Positions 45,303-53,677 of a DNA stretch of 64,000 nucleotides are shown here, one piece after another. The notes under the pieces were generated by a model. That model was not told the origin of the DNA and ran no database searches. It saw nothing but the letters and a program-made list of their open reading frames with translations. How positions within the stretch are numbered: the first letter of the stretch is position 1; each line of letters begins with the position of its first letter. A program made the translations under genes and the position numbers. The DNA is from Leptothrix cholodnii SP-6 (lineage in GTDB: Bacteria; Pseudomonadota; Gammaproteobacteria; Burkholderiales; Burkholderiaceae_C), in NCBI RefSeq assembly GCF_000019785.1, contig NC_010524.1:4080001-4144000 (forward strand), written 5' to 3'.

Positions 45303-46057
45303 GCCCCGTCCAAGGACCTGCCCTCCTCAAGGTCACCGACCTGAAAAAGTCCTACGGCGCGATCCGCGCGGTGGGCGGCGTGAGCTTCGACGTGCGTCCC
45401 GGCGAGATCTTCGGCGTGATCGGCCCGAACGGCTCGGGCAAGACCACGATGTTCAACAGCGTGCTCGGCCAGATCACGCCCGACGCCGGCCGCATCGAGC
45501 TCAACGGCCGCGACATCACGAATCTGAGCCCGCTCGAACTCAACCGCCGCGGCGTCGGCCGCACCTTCCAGACCCTGCAGGTATTCGGCAAGATGACGGT
45601 GCGCGACAACCTGATCGTCGCCGCGCAGGAGCACCAGGGCACGATGTTCAGCCGCATGTTCGCGCCGGGTGATTCGGGGCTGGGCGCCAAGGCCGACGAG
45701 CTGATCGACCTGTTCCGCATCCGCCACGTCGCGCACAAGAAGGCCGGCGAGCTGAGCTACGGCCAGCAGAAGCTGGTCGACATCGCGATGGCCTTCATGA
45801 GCGAGCCCGACCTGGTGCTGCTCGACGAGCCGTGTGCGGGTGTCAACCCGAGCCTGGTGGGCGGCATCAGCACGCTGCTCAAGCAGCTCAACCAGAAGCA
45901 GAAGGGCTCGTTCGTGGTGATCGAGCACAACATGGACTTCGTGATGGACCTGTGCCACCGCATCATGGTGATGGTCGAGGGCCAGGTGATGGCGATCGGC
46001 ACGCCGGCCGAGATCCGCGCCAACAAGCAGGTGCTCGACGCCTACCTGGGGAATTGA
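45299..46057 (+). CDS. livG: ABC transporter ATP-binding protein LivG
   Basis: A 252-residue ATPase of the Liv importer. Walker A GPNGSGKTT is near residue 40, the signature LSYGQQKL near 155, and Walker B LVLLDEPCAGVNP near 175; the LivG-specific extension ending in a C-terminal helix (ANKQVLDAYLG) is present. The start at 45299 overlaps livM by 4 bp. The much longer open frame upstream of this start is an out-of-frame shadow of livH and livM. Confidence 0.93.
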   Translation: MSPVQGPALLKVTDLKKSYGAIRAVGGVSFDVRPGEIFGVIGPNGSGKTTMFNSVLGQITPDAGRIELNGRDITNLSPLELNRRGVGRTFQTLQVFGKMTVRDNLIVAAQEHQGTMFSRMFAPGDSGLGAKADELIDLFRIRHVAHKKAGELSYGQQKLVDIAMAFMSEPDLVLLDEPCAGVNPSLVGGISTLLKQLNQKQKGSFVVIEHNMDFVMDLCHRIMVMVEGQVMAIGTPAEIRANKQVLDAYLGN

Positions 46058-46058
46058 G

Positions 46059-46808
46059 ATGAGTGATCACGCGATCGAGTTCGAGAACGTGCTCGCCGGC
46101 TACGGCGATTTCATGATCCTCAACAACCTCTCGTTCAAGGCCAAACGCGGCGCGATCACGCTGCTGCTCGGCCCCAACGGCGCGGGCAAGTCGACGGTGC
46201 TCAAGACGCTGTTCGGCCTGCTGAAGGTGCGCGCGGGCCGCATCAGGCTCGACGGCCAGGACATCACCGGCTCGAGCGCCAAGGATCTGCTGGTGCAGCA
46301 CGGCATCGCCTTCGTGCCGCAGGGCCGCAACCTGTTCGGCCAGCTGAGCGTCTACGAGAACCTGGAGCTGGGCGGCATCACGCTGGGCATGAAGACCACG
46401 CGCGAGCGCATCCCCGAAGTGCTGGCGCGTTTTCCGCGCGTCAAGGAGCGCATGCACAGCCAGGCCGCCGCGCTGTCGGGCGGCGAGCAGAAGCAGCTCG
46501 AGGTCGGCCGCGCGCTGCTGCTGCGGCCCAAGGTGCTGCTGATCGATGAGCCGTCGATCGGCCTGTCGCCGCTGGTGGTGGCCGACGTCTTCAAGCTGCT
46601 GCGCCAGCTGGCCGATCAAGGCACGACCGTGCTGATGGTCGAGCAGAACGTCAAGAGCGCGCTGAAGATCTCCGACGAGGCGATCGCGCTGGAGTCGGGC
46701 CGGCGCGTGCTGCAGAAGTCGGCCGACGAGCTGCTCAACGACCCGAACATCGAGCGGCTGTTCCTGGGTGGCGCGCACGCGGCCGCGCCGGCGGCGGCCA
46801 AGGCCTGA
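46059..46808 (+). CDS. livF: ABC transporter ATP-binding protein LivF
   Basis: A 249-residue ATPase, the second of the pair. Walker A GPNGAGKST is near residue 37, signature LSGGEQKQLEVGRAL near 140 and Walker B VLLIDEPSIGLSP near 159. It begins 1 bp after the livG stop and ends the transporter operon; 152 bp later come the HPPD-like and dehydroshikimate dehydratase genes on the same strand. Confidence 0.93.
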   Translation: MSDHAIEFENVLAGYGDFMILNNLSFKAKRGAITLLLGPNGAGKSTVLKTLFGLLKVRAGRIRLDGQDITGSSAKDLLVQHGIAFVPQGRNLFGQLSVYENLELGGITLGMKTTRERIPEVLARFPRVKERMHSQAAALSGGEQKQLEVGRALLLRPKVLLIDEPSIGLSPLVVADVFKLLRQLADQGTTVLMVEQNVKSALKISDEAIALESGRRVLQKSADELLNDPNIERLFLGGAHAAAPAAAKA

Positions 46809-46960
46809 GCTCGGGGCCCGGGGCCGGCCTGATGCGCCGGGGCTGACGGTGGCGCGGGCCGGCAACGCCCCGCCCGGCTTGGGCGATCATCGCGGCTGAG
46901 AACCGCACCGACCGGCCCGCGCCGCCGGGTGCCGCACCATCTGCCATCAACGGAGGCCCC

Positions 46961-47848
46961 ATGCTCAACACCTCGACCCTCGACCGCGAAGCCATCGGCG
47001 AGCTGCCCAACCCGCTGGGGCTGCAGGGCATCGAGTTCATCGAATACAGCACCAGCCGGCCGCAGGCGCTGGGCCAGGTGCTCGAACGCCTGGGCTTCGT
47101 GCCGGTGGCGCGGCATCGCTCGCGCGAGGTGCTGCTGTACCGCCAGGGCGACGTCAACATCATCGTCAACGCGCACCAGGGCGGCCTGTCCGGCCAGGCC
47201 GCGCCGACCGAGGCGCCCGCCATCGCGGCGGTCGCGCTGCGCGTGCGCGATGCCGCCGCGGCCTACCGGCGCGTGCTCGAACTCGGCGCCTGGGCGGTGC
47301 CGACGCAGGTCGAGGTGATGGAGCTCAACATTCCGGCGATCCACGGCGCGGGTTCGAGCCGGCTGTACTTCGTCGACCGATGGCGCGAGTTCTCGATCTA
47401 CGACGTCGATTTCATCCCCATCCCCGGCGTCAACCCGCAGCCGCCGGCCGAGGGCGGCCTGCATCTGTTCGGCGTGGTGCAGTACATCGGCCTGGACCGC
47501 ACCGACGACTGGACCGCCTTCTACGGCGAGCTGCTCGGTTTTGCCGAGCTGCCGCGCGAGCAGAGCTTCGGCGTGCTGACCAGCGGCAGCATCCTCGCCA
47601 GCCCCTGCGGCACCTTCTACTGGCAGCTGATCGAGCCCGAACCCGACGCGGCCGATTTCGAGCACGACGAGCTGCTGCAGCGGGTCGGCTTCGGTGTCGA
47701 CGACGTCACCGCCAGCGTCGCCAGCCTGCGCGCGCGTGGCGTCGAGTTCGTCGAATCGACCCACGGCGTGCGCACCACCGAACGCGGTGCCCTGACGCGC
47801 CCGCAGATGGGCTCGCTGGTGTTCGAGCTCGTGCATGACCCGCGCTGA
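46961..47848 (+). CDS. 4-hydroxyphenylpyruvate-dioxygenase-like (VOC) protein, QuiC C-terminal-half homologue
   Basis: A 295-residue double vicinal-oxygen-chelate protein resembling the C-terminal half of bifunctional QuiC1/QsuB-type 3-dehydroshikimate dehydratases. Two VOC halves are seen (about residues 20-140 and 165-290), with LGLQGIEFIEYSTSRP at the start and GSLVFELVHDP at the end. The segment where a true 4-hydroxyphenylpyruvate dioxygenase has its second iron histidine reads HLFGVVQYIGLDR, so dioxygenase activity is doubtful. GGAGG precedes the ATG. The dehydratase gene follows after 13 bp. A helper or structural role for the dehydratase is the best guess. Confidence 0.75.
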   Translation: MLNTSTLDREAIGELPNPLGLQGIEFIEYSTSRPQALGQVLERLGFVPVARHRSREVLLYRQGDVNIIVNAHQGGLSGQAAPTEAPAIAAVALRVRDAAAAYRRVLELGAWAVPTQVEVMELNIPAIHGAGSSRLYFVDRWREFSIYDVDFIPIPGVNPQPPAEGGLHLFGVVQYIGLDRTDDWTAFYGELLGFAELPREQSFGVLTSGSILASPCGTFYWQLIEPEPDAADFEHDELLQRVGFGVDDVTASVASLRARGVEFVESTHGVRTTERGALTRPQMGSLVFELVHDPR

Positions 47849-47861
47849 GCCGGAGGCCCCG

Positions 47862-48779
47862 ATGACACGCGACCTCCTGGCCGCCACCGCGCGGCAGAAC
47901 ATCGCCGATTTCGGCATGGACACCATCTCGCTGGCCGGCCCGCTGGAGGCCCGGCTGGCGGCGGTCAAGGCCGCCGGCTTCAGCCAGATCATGCTGGCCG
48001 CGCGCGACATCGTCGGCCACCCGCAGGGCATCGACGCCGCGGTGGCCGCGGTGCGCGCCAGCGGCCTGCGCGTCACCGGCTTCCAGGTGCTGCGCGATTT
48101 CGAGGGCTTGAGCGGCCACCTGCACGGCTACAAGGTCGACATCGCCAAGCAGATGATCCTGATGGCGCGCGCGCTGGGTGCCGAGGTGCTGCTGGCCTGC
48201 TCGTCGACCTCGGAGCACGCCAGCGGCGAGGTCGACACCATCGCCCGCGACCTGCGCAAGCTCGCGATGCTGGCGCTGCCGCACGGCATCCGCATCGCCT
48301 TCGAGGCGCTGTCGTGGGGCCGCCACCTCAACGAATACACCCACGCCTGGCAGGTGGTCGAGCGGGCCGACTGCCCGAACCTCGGGCTGGCGATCGACTC
48401 GTACCACGTCTTCGCCACCGGCACGCCGCTCGACGCGCTGGAGCGGGTCGACCCGGCCAAGATCTACCTGGTGCAGCTGGCTGACTTCATGTGGCAGGAG
48501 CTGCGCACGCCGCAGGAGCGCATGGACACGGCGCGGCACTTCCGCGTCTTCCCGGGTGAAGGCGTGCATTCGCAGGCGCTGACCGCGCTGGTGCTCAAGC
48601 TCGACCAGCTCGGTTACCGCGGCGACTACAGCTTCGAGGTCTTCAACGACGACTACCAGCAGCTGCCGCTGCCCTACGTGGCCCAGCGCGCACGCGATTC
48701 GGCGCTGTGGCTGGCCGAGGGCGTGCTGCGCCGCTCGGTGCCGTTGCCGGGGCGGATGCGGCTGCGCCAGCAGGGCTGA
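47862..48779 (+). CDS. quiC: 3-dehydroshikimate dehydratase (TIM-barrel, QuiC N-terminal-half type)
   Basis: A 305-residue sugar-phosphate-isomerase-like TIM barrel. The four metal ligands of this fold are visible: Glu148 (IAFEALSWG), Asp179 (LAIDSYH), Gln205 (YLVQLADF) and Glu259 (YSFEVFND). The block EALSWGRHLNEYTHAW is characteristic of bacterial 3-dehydroshikimate dehydratases, which make protocatechuate. GGAGG precedes the ATG at 47862. In Pseudomonas and Corynebacterium enzymes this domain is fused ahead of the HPPD-like domain; here it is a separate gene placed after it. The product could feed ligAB further along the window. Confidence 0.85.
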   Translation: MTRDLLAATARQNIADFGMDTISLAGPLEARLAAVKAAGFSQIMLAARDIVGHPQGIDAAVAAVRASGLRVTGFQVLRDFEGLSGHLHGYKVDIAKQMILMARALGAEVLLACSSTSEHASGEVDTIARDLRKLAMLALPHGIRIAFEALSWGRHLNEYTHAWQVVERADCPNLGLAIDSYHVFATGTPLDALERVDPAKIYLVQLADFMWQELRTPQERMDTARHFRVFPGEGVHSQALTALVLKLDQLGYRGDYSFEVFNDDYQQLPLPYVAQRARDSALWLAEGVLRRSVPLPGRMRLRQQG

Positions 48780-48856
48780 CGCAGTCGCCGGTCAACGCCC
48801 GGACGCACCGGCCGTTGAATGGAAGTCTGAAACCAACGGTCGAGCCGTCTGACCCC

Positions 48857-49168
48857 ATGAAAACCCATCCCGTTCAAGCCCCTGTTGCCACTCCCGAGCC
48901 GGCCCCGCACGCCGGCTGGAAAAAGGCCGTGCTGGCACTGGTCGGCGGGGTCGTGCTGACCGCCACCTCGGGCTGCGTGATCGCGCCGTCGCCCTACTAC
49001 GACCGCGAGCCGCAGCCGGTCTACGTCGAGCCGGCCTATCCTAGCCCGGGCATCGGCTGGGTCTGGATCTTCCAGCCGCGCATCGGCTGGGGCTGGCATC
49101 ACCCGCGCCACGGCTGGGATGACCGCGGCCGTGGCCGCGGTCGTGGACGCGGCCACGGCCGGGATTGA
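48857..49168 (+). CDS. small membrane-anchored or lipoprotein-like protein
   Basis: A 103-residue protein. After about 25 polar residues comes a hydrophobic stretch (KAVLALVGGVVLTATSGC) ending in a lipobox-like cysteine near residue 41. The mature part is rich in Tyr, Pro, Trp and Gly (YDREPQPVYVEPAYPSPG, then WIFQPRIGWGWHHPRHGWD) and ends in a Gly/Arg tail (RGRGRGRGHGRD). I recognise no enzyme family; similar Tyr/Trp-rich small envelope proteins occur in Burkholderiales. It is likely envelope-associated, monocistronic. Confidence 0.6.
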   Translation: MKTHPVQAPVATPEPAPHAGWKKAVLALVGGVVLTATSGCVIAPSPYYDREPQPVYVEPAYPSPGIGWVWIFQPRIGWGWHHPRHGWDDRGRGRGRGRGHGRD

Positions 49169-49247
49169 TCGCCTGAGCTGAGACCCGCCGGGCGGCCGCG
49201 CGCCGCCCCGCCGCAGGTCCGGCCCGCGGGCCGATATGCTCGCGGCC

Positions 49248-50495
49248 ATGATTCTCAACGTCGTCTGGATCGGTTTCATCCTCGTCGGCTTCGCCGTCGC
49301 CCTGGCCAAGCTGGCACTGGGCGATCTCACGGTGTTCGCGCGGGTCATGACCGGCATCTTCGACACCGCCCGCACCGGTTTCGACATCTCGCTGGGCCTG
49401 GTCGGCGTGATGAGCCTGTGGCTGGGCATCATGAAGATCGGCGAGCAGGCCGGCGTGATCGGGCTGTTCGCGCGCGCGGTGGCGCCGTTCTTCCGGCGGC
49501 TGTTCCCCGACATCCCCGCCGGCCACCCGGCCGGCGGCAGCATCGTGATGAACTTCAGCGCCAACATGCTGGGGCTGGACAACGCCGCCACGCCGCTGGG
49601 CCTCAAAGCCATGCGCGAGCTGCAGGAGATCAACCCGGACAAGACCACCGCGAGCAATCCGATGATCATGTTCCTGGTGCTCAACACCGCCGGCATCACG
49701 CTGATCCCGAGCTCGGTGATCGCGATCCGGCAGAGCATCGCGGTCGAGCAGGGGCTGGTCGGCTTCAATGCGGCCGACATCTTCTTGCCCACGCTGATCG
49801 GCACCTTCATCTCGTTTGCTGCCGGGCTGCTGGCGGTGGCGGCGTATCAGCGCATCAACCTGCTGAGCGCGCCGGTGCTGCTGTTCTTCGGCGGCTTCAT
49901 CGCCGCGATGGCCGGGCTCTACGGCGCGCTGCACAGCTACCCGCCCGATCAGATGGCGCAGATCACCGGCCTGCTCGGCAGCGGCGTGATCTTCTCGGTC
50001 ATCGTGCTGTTCGTGGCGGTGGGCGCGCTGCGGCGCATCAACGTCTACGAGGCCTTCGTCGAGGGCGCGAAGGACGGCTTCGGCGTGGCGATCCAGATCG
50101 TGCCGTACCTGATCGCGATCCTGGTGGCGATCTCGGTGTTCCGCAGCACCGGCTGCATGGACTACGTCGTGGGCGCGATCGGCGCGGCGGTCGGCGCCGT
50201 GGGGCTGGACACCGACTTCGTGCCCGCGCTGCCGGTCGGCCTGATGAAGACGCTGTCGGGCAGCGGCGCGCGCGGGCTGATGATCGACGTGATGAAGACC
50301 TACGGCGTCGACTCCTTTGAGGGCAAGCTCGCCGCCATCATCCAGGGCTCGACCGAGACCACCTTCTACGTGCTGGCGGTCTACTTCGGCAGCGTCAACA
50401 TCCGCCGCACCCGCTACGCGCTGACCTGCGGGCTGATCGCCGATGCGGTCGGCGTGGTCGGCGCGATCTGGGTCGGCTATCTTTTCTACCGTTGA
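49248..50495 (+). CDS. SpmA/SpmB-like nucleoside-recognition-domain membrane protein
   Basis: A 415-residue polytopic membrane protein that joins the two domains found separately as spore maturation proteins SpmA and SpmB in Bacillus. Typical blocks are GLVGVMSLWLGIMKIGEQAG, FPDIPAGHPAGGSIVMNFSANMLGLDNAATPLGL (in part) and the second-half GSTETTFYVLAVYFGSVNIRRTRYA (in part). This organism is not expected to sporulate; in Proteobacteria the role is unknown, probably transport. The ATG at 49248 is preferred; 49236 is also in frame. It stands alone between unrelated genes. Confidence 0.85.
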   Translation: MILNVVWIGFILVGFAVALAKLALGDLTVFARVMTGIFDTARTGFDISLGLVGVMSLWLGIMKIGEQAGVIGLFARAVAPFFRRLFPDIPAGHPAGGSIVMNFSANMLGLDNAATPLGLKAMRELQEINPDKTTASNPMIMFLVLNTAGITLIPSSVIAIRQSIAVEQGLVGFNAADIFLPTLIGTFISFAAGLLAVAAYQRINLLSAPVLLFFGGFIAAMAGLYGALHSYPPDQMAQITGLLGSGVIFSVIVLFVAVGALRRINVYEAFVEGAKDGFGVAIQIVPYLIAILVAISVFRSTGCMDYVVGAIGAAVGAVGLDTDFVPALPVGLMKTLSGSGARGLMIDVMKTYGVDSFEGKLAAIIQGSTETTFYVLAVYFGSVNIRRTRYALTCGLIADAVGVVGAIWVGYLFYR

Positions 50496-50558
50496 TCTTC
50501 TGCCGTTGTCGCTGCGCCGCGCGCATCGCTTCACCGACCTCCCGCCATCCTGAACACC

Positions 50559-51557
50559 ATGACTCCTGCCCTGCCCCAGCGCCGCATCGGCGCCTTCGAC
50601 GTCTCGGCCATCGGCCTGGGCTGCATGAACCTCAGCCACGCCTACGGCCAGCCGCCCGCGCGTGACGCCGCGCAGGCGCTGCTGCTGCGCGCGCTCGACC
50701 TCGGCGTGACGCTGTTCGACACCGCCGCGCTCTACGGCTTCGGCAGCAATGAAGAGCTGGTCGGCGAGGTGCTCGCGCCGCACCGCCATCGCTTCACGCT
50801 GGCGAGCAAGTGCGGCATGCAGGGCGTCGACGGCACCCGCGTGATCGACGGCCGCCCGGCCACGCTCAAGGCCACCTGCGAGGCCAGCCTGAAGCGCCTG
50901 CGCACCGACGTGATCGACCTCTACTACCTGCACCGCTGGGACCGCCAGGTGCCGATCGAGGACTCGGTGGGCGCACTCGCGGACTTGGTGCGCGAGGGCA
51001 AGATCCGCGCGATCGGCCTGAGCGAAGTCTCGGCCGCCACGCTGCGGCGGGCGCACGCGGTGCACCCGATCGCCGCGCTGCAGACCGAGTACTCGCTGTG
51101 GACCCGCAACCCCGAGATTGCCGTGCTCGAGGCCTGCCGCGAGCTGGGCACCACCTTCGTCGCCTTCAGCCCGGTCGGGCGCGGCTTCCTGCCCGGCACG
51201 TTGCGTGACGTGAGCGGCCTCGACGCGAAGGACATCCGACGCGCCATGCCGCGTTTTGCGCCGGTCAACTACGCCGCCAACCTGCGTCTGCTCGACGGCC
51301 TGGGCGAGGTGGCGCGCGAGGTCGGCTGCACGCTCGCCCAGCTCTCGCTCGCCTGGCTGCTGGCGCGCGACGAGCACATCGTGCCGATCCCCGGCACGAC
51401 CCACATCGCCCACCTCGAAGAAGACCTCGGTGCCGTCGACGTGCGGCTGAACGCGGCGCAGATGGCGCGCCTGGACACGCTGATCCATCGCGGCAACGTG
51501 GCCGGCGCGCGCTACAACGCGGCCACGCAGACCGAGATCGATACCGAGGAGTTCTGA
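50559..51557 (+). CDS. aldo/keto reductase
   Basis: A 332-residue NADPH-dependent aldo/keto reductase with a TIM-barrel fold. The catalytic tetrad is visible: Asp54 and Tyr59 (LFDTAALYGFG), Lys84 (ASKCG) and His125 (YYLHRWD). The NADPH-binding C-terminal block PIPGTTHIAHLEEDLGAV is present. The overall type resembles YajO/Tas-like bacterial reductases acting on small aldehydes. No ribosome-binding site stands out before the ATG. It is not obviously linked to the aromatic pathways on either side. Confidence 0.88.
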   Translation: MTPALPQRRIGAFDVSAIGLGCMNLSHAYGQPPARDAAQALLLRALDLGVTLFDTAALYGFGSNEELVGEVLAPHRHRFTLASKCGMQGVDGTRVIDGRPATLKATCEASLKRLRTDVIDLYYLHRWDRQVPIEDSVGALADLVREGKIRAIGLSEVSAATLRRAHAVHPIAALQTEYSLWTRNPEIAVLEACRELGTTFVAFSPVGRGFLPGTLRDVSGLDAKDIRRAMPRFAPVNYAANLRLLDGLGEVAREVGCTLAQLSLAWLLARDEHIVPIPGTTHIAHLEEDLGAVDVRLNAAQMARLDTLIHRGNVAGARYNAATQTEIDTEEF

Positions 51558-51664
51558 GACGCCGAACCGGTCTGGCAACGCAGGCATCCACCTTCGGAGG
51601 GATGCGTCGGCGCGCAAGGCGGGCCCAGAATCGGGTCAACCACATCACGCCACGGGGTCAGAGC

Positions 51665-52276
51665 ATGTCGATGTCGCACGCATTCACCCGCCGCCTTGCT
51701 GTCTCGGCAATCGCCGTCCTGCTGGGCGCTTGCAGCACGACCGCTTCCGTGCGACACATCGAAAAACCCCAGGAGCCATTGAAGATCGAGGGCTTGCACG
51801 TCGCATTCCTTCAGCCGACCTTCCGGTTCGACACCACCGATCCCCGTTTCAGCAATGCACGGGTTGATGAGCAATTGGACGAACTGCGACAAGCCGTGCT
51901 CGAGCACGTGCCCGCGGGCATGGCACCGGCGGGAATCGAAACCCGTGCGCGTTCATTTGCCCTGGATGAGGACGGTCGCCCTCCGACGACTTTGAACACC
52001 TGGCTCAAGACCGAACAAAAGACCAACTGGCACCTGCTGACCGTCGTCCCCAGCGGTGCCCACGTCAATTGCTCGGGCGGCATCTGCAACCTGAAGACCA
52101 ACGTGATGCTGGAAATCCGCGCCCCGTATTCGATGAGCAGACGCTGGGCGGTGGAGTTGACCGAATCGGCAATGACATCCGACCTGTCGATGTCCACCCA
52201 GGGTGCGTCGAACCACTACGCGCGGGAAATGGTCAAGGCGCTGCTCGCCGACGTGCGCGGCCCGAAATCACCCTGA
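51665..52276 (+). CDS. lipoprotein of unknown function
   Basis: A 203-residue protein with a lipoprotein signal: MSMSHAFTRRLAVSAIAVLLGAC, the lipobox LLGAC with Cys at about residue 23. The mature part shows no family I recognise. Two cysteines in a CSGGIC motif may form a disulfide near residue 137. Codon use is noticeably less GC-biased than in neighbours, with more A/T in third positions, which may mean recent acquisition or weak selection. A GGGTCAGAG lies ahead of the ATG. It overlaps the 3' end of the convergent lysR gene by 9 bp. Confidence 0.65.
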   Translation: MSMSHAFTRRLAVSAIAVLLGACSTTASVRHIEKPQEPLKIEGLHVAFLQPTFRFDTTDPRFSNARVDEQLDELRQAVLEHVPAGMAPAGIETRARSFALDEDGRPPTTLNTWLKTEQKTNWHLLTVVPSGAHVNCSGGICNLKTNVMLEIRAPYSMSRRWAVELTESAMTSDLSMSTQGASNHYAREMVKALLADVRGPKSP

Positions 52277-53200
52277 CAGCGCCGGCACGCCGGCCAGCAC
52301 CTGCGCCGCCACCGCCTCCAGTTCGCCGCGCAGCCAGCGCTGCACCGGGTCGTCCTGGTGACGGCGGTGCCAGAGCATGTACATCGGCATCTCGGGGGCG
52401 TCGAGCGGCAGGGCGCACGTGGCCAGGCCGCGCAGAAGTTCGATGCCCAGCAGGCTCGGCAGCGTAGCCAGCAGCGCGCTGCCACGCACGAACGGCGCGA
52501 TGCCCGAGAAGCCCGGCACGGTGACGACGATGCGCCGCGCCACGCCCTGGGCGGCGAGCCACTGGTCGATGTCGAGCGTGCGGCGGTCCTCGTAGAGCAC
52601 GCTGACGTGTTCGGCGGCCTGGTAGGCGGCCAGATCGGCCGGCGCCGTGCGCTGGTCGGCGTCGTAGAAGACCTGGTAGCGATCGGCGAACAGGCGTTTC
52701 TGCAGCACGTCGGTGCTGTCGGGCGGGCGCGGCGAGATGACGAGCTGGCACTGTTCGTCACGCAGCAGCTCCAGGCTCGGCACGCGTGACGGGATCACCC
52801 GCAGCGTGAGGCCGGGTGCCTGCGCACGCAGGCGGCGCAGCAGCGCGGGCAGCAGCAGGTGGCACTGCAGGTCGTTGGCGGCGAGGGTGACGGTGCCGTG
52901 CAGCTGCGCCGGGTCGAAGTGATCCGGCGCCACGAACCGCTGCAGGCCGTCGAGCAGCTCACGCGCCTGCGCGGCCAGCGCGCGGGCCCGCTCGGTGGGC
53001 CGGATGCCGCGCCCGGCCTTGACGAACAGGGCGTCGCCGACGATGCCGCGCAGCCGCTCCAGGCCGTGGCTGACGGCCGATTGCGTCACGCCCAGGCGCT
53101 GCGCGGCGGCCGTCACCGAGCCTTCTTCGTAGACCGCCAGCAGCAGGTTCAGCAGCCGGCCGTCGAGGTCCAAATGATCGACTTCACTCATGGTTGGCAT
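52268..53200 (-). CDS. LysR-family regulator, divergent from ligAB
   Basis: A 310-residue LysR-type regulator. The N-terminal winged helix lies at about residues 10-68 (LLNLLLAVYEEGSVTAAAQRLG, in part, then TQSAVSHGLERLR), and the ligand-binding domain follows. It faces ligA across a 110-bp gap and is the likely activator of ligAB, sensing protocatechuate or a ring-cleavage product, as for comparable regulators. Two ATGs are possible, 53200 and 53191; neither has a strong ribosome-binding site. The longer frame to 53323 would overlap ligA and is rejected. Confidence 0.87.
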   Translation of the reverse strand: MPTMSEVDHLDLDGRLLNLLLAVYEEGSVTAAAQRLGVTQSAVSHGLERLRGIVGDALFVKAGRGIRPTERARALAAQARELLDGLQRFVAPDHFDPAQLHGTVTLAANDLQCHLLLPALLRRLRAQAPGLTLRVIPSRVPSLELLRDEQCQLVISPRPPDSTDVLQKRLFADRYQVFYDADQRTAPADLAAYQAAEHVSVLYEDRRTLDIDQWLAAQGVARRIVVTVPGFSGIAPFVRGSALLATLPSLLGIELLRGLATCALPLDAPEMPMYMLWHRRHQDDPVQRWLRGELEAVAAQVLAGVPALSG

Positions 53201-53243
53201 GAGTATCGGTGCGTTGATCCAGATCAGGCCTGCCGGAATACTC
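53201..53243. promoter_or_regulatory. lysR-ligA control region
   Basis: GAGTATCGG (53201-53209) is mirrored by CCGGAATACTC (53233-53243), a dyad suited to a LysR regulator. Between the arms lies TTGATCCAGATCAG (53214-53227), one base off the FNR-type consensus. Either or both may be used; the LysR reading is the simpler one. Confidence 0.4.
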
Positions 53244-53310
53244 GCCTTCATCCTACGCAGCTGCACGCGACTTCCCGCAACCCCGAACCCCCGGCATCTG
53301 GAGACAAGCC

Positions 53311-53673
53311 ATGAGCACCCCACTGCGCGAAAGCGGCCACATCGACATACCCGGCACGATCATCTTCGACGGCGCACAGGCCATGAAAGGCTATGCACTC
53401 AACAAGATGTGCTTCTCGTTCAACGACGCCGCCAACCGCACCGCCTTCCTGGCCGACGAAGACGGCTACTGCGCCCGCTACGGCCTCAACGGACAGCAGC
53501 GCGAGGCGATCCGCAACCGCAACGTGCTGCAGCTGCTGGCCGCCGGCGGCAACGCCTACTACCTGGCCAAGTTCGCGGGCATCTTCGGCCTCGACATGCA
53601 GGACATCGGCGCCCAGCAGACGGGCATGACCAAAGACGAATTCAAGGCCAGGTTGCTGGCCGCAAGGGGCTGA
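53311..53673 (+). CDS. ligA: protocatechuate 4,5-dioxygenase alpha subunit
   Basis: A 120-residue small helical subunit of the LigAB-type extradiol dioxygenase; it caps the active site formed by the beta subunit. Family features include the opening DIPGTIIFDGAQAMKGYALNKMC (in part), NRNVLQLLAAGGNAYYLAKFAG (in part), and TGMTKDEFKARLLA. GGAG precedes the ATG. It lies 4 bp ahead of ligB and is divergent from lysR. Gallate or a related catechol acid is a possible alternative substrate of the complex. Confidence 0.92.
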   Translation: MSTPLRESGHIDIPGTIIFDGAQAMKGYALNKMCFSFNDAANRTAFLADEDGYCARYGLNGQQREAIRNRNVLQLLAAGGNAYYLAKFAGIFGLDMQDIGAQQTGMTKDEFKARLLAARG

Positions 53674-53677
53674 GACC

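Noticed and set aside
52277..53323. Longer lysR start at 53323
   Set aside because: It would overlap the ligA start and include the control region; the first helix-turn-helix residues follow the ATGs at 53200/53191.
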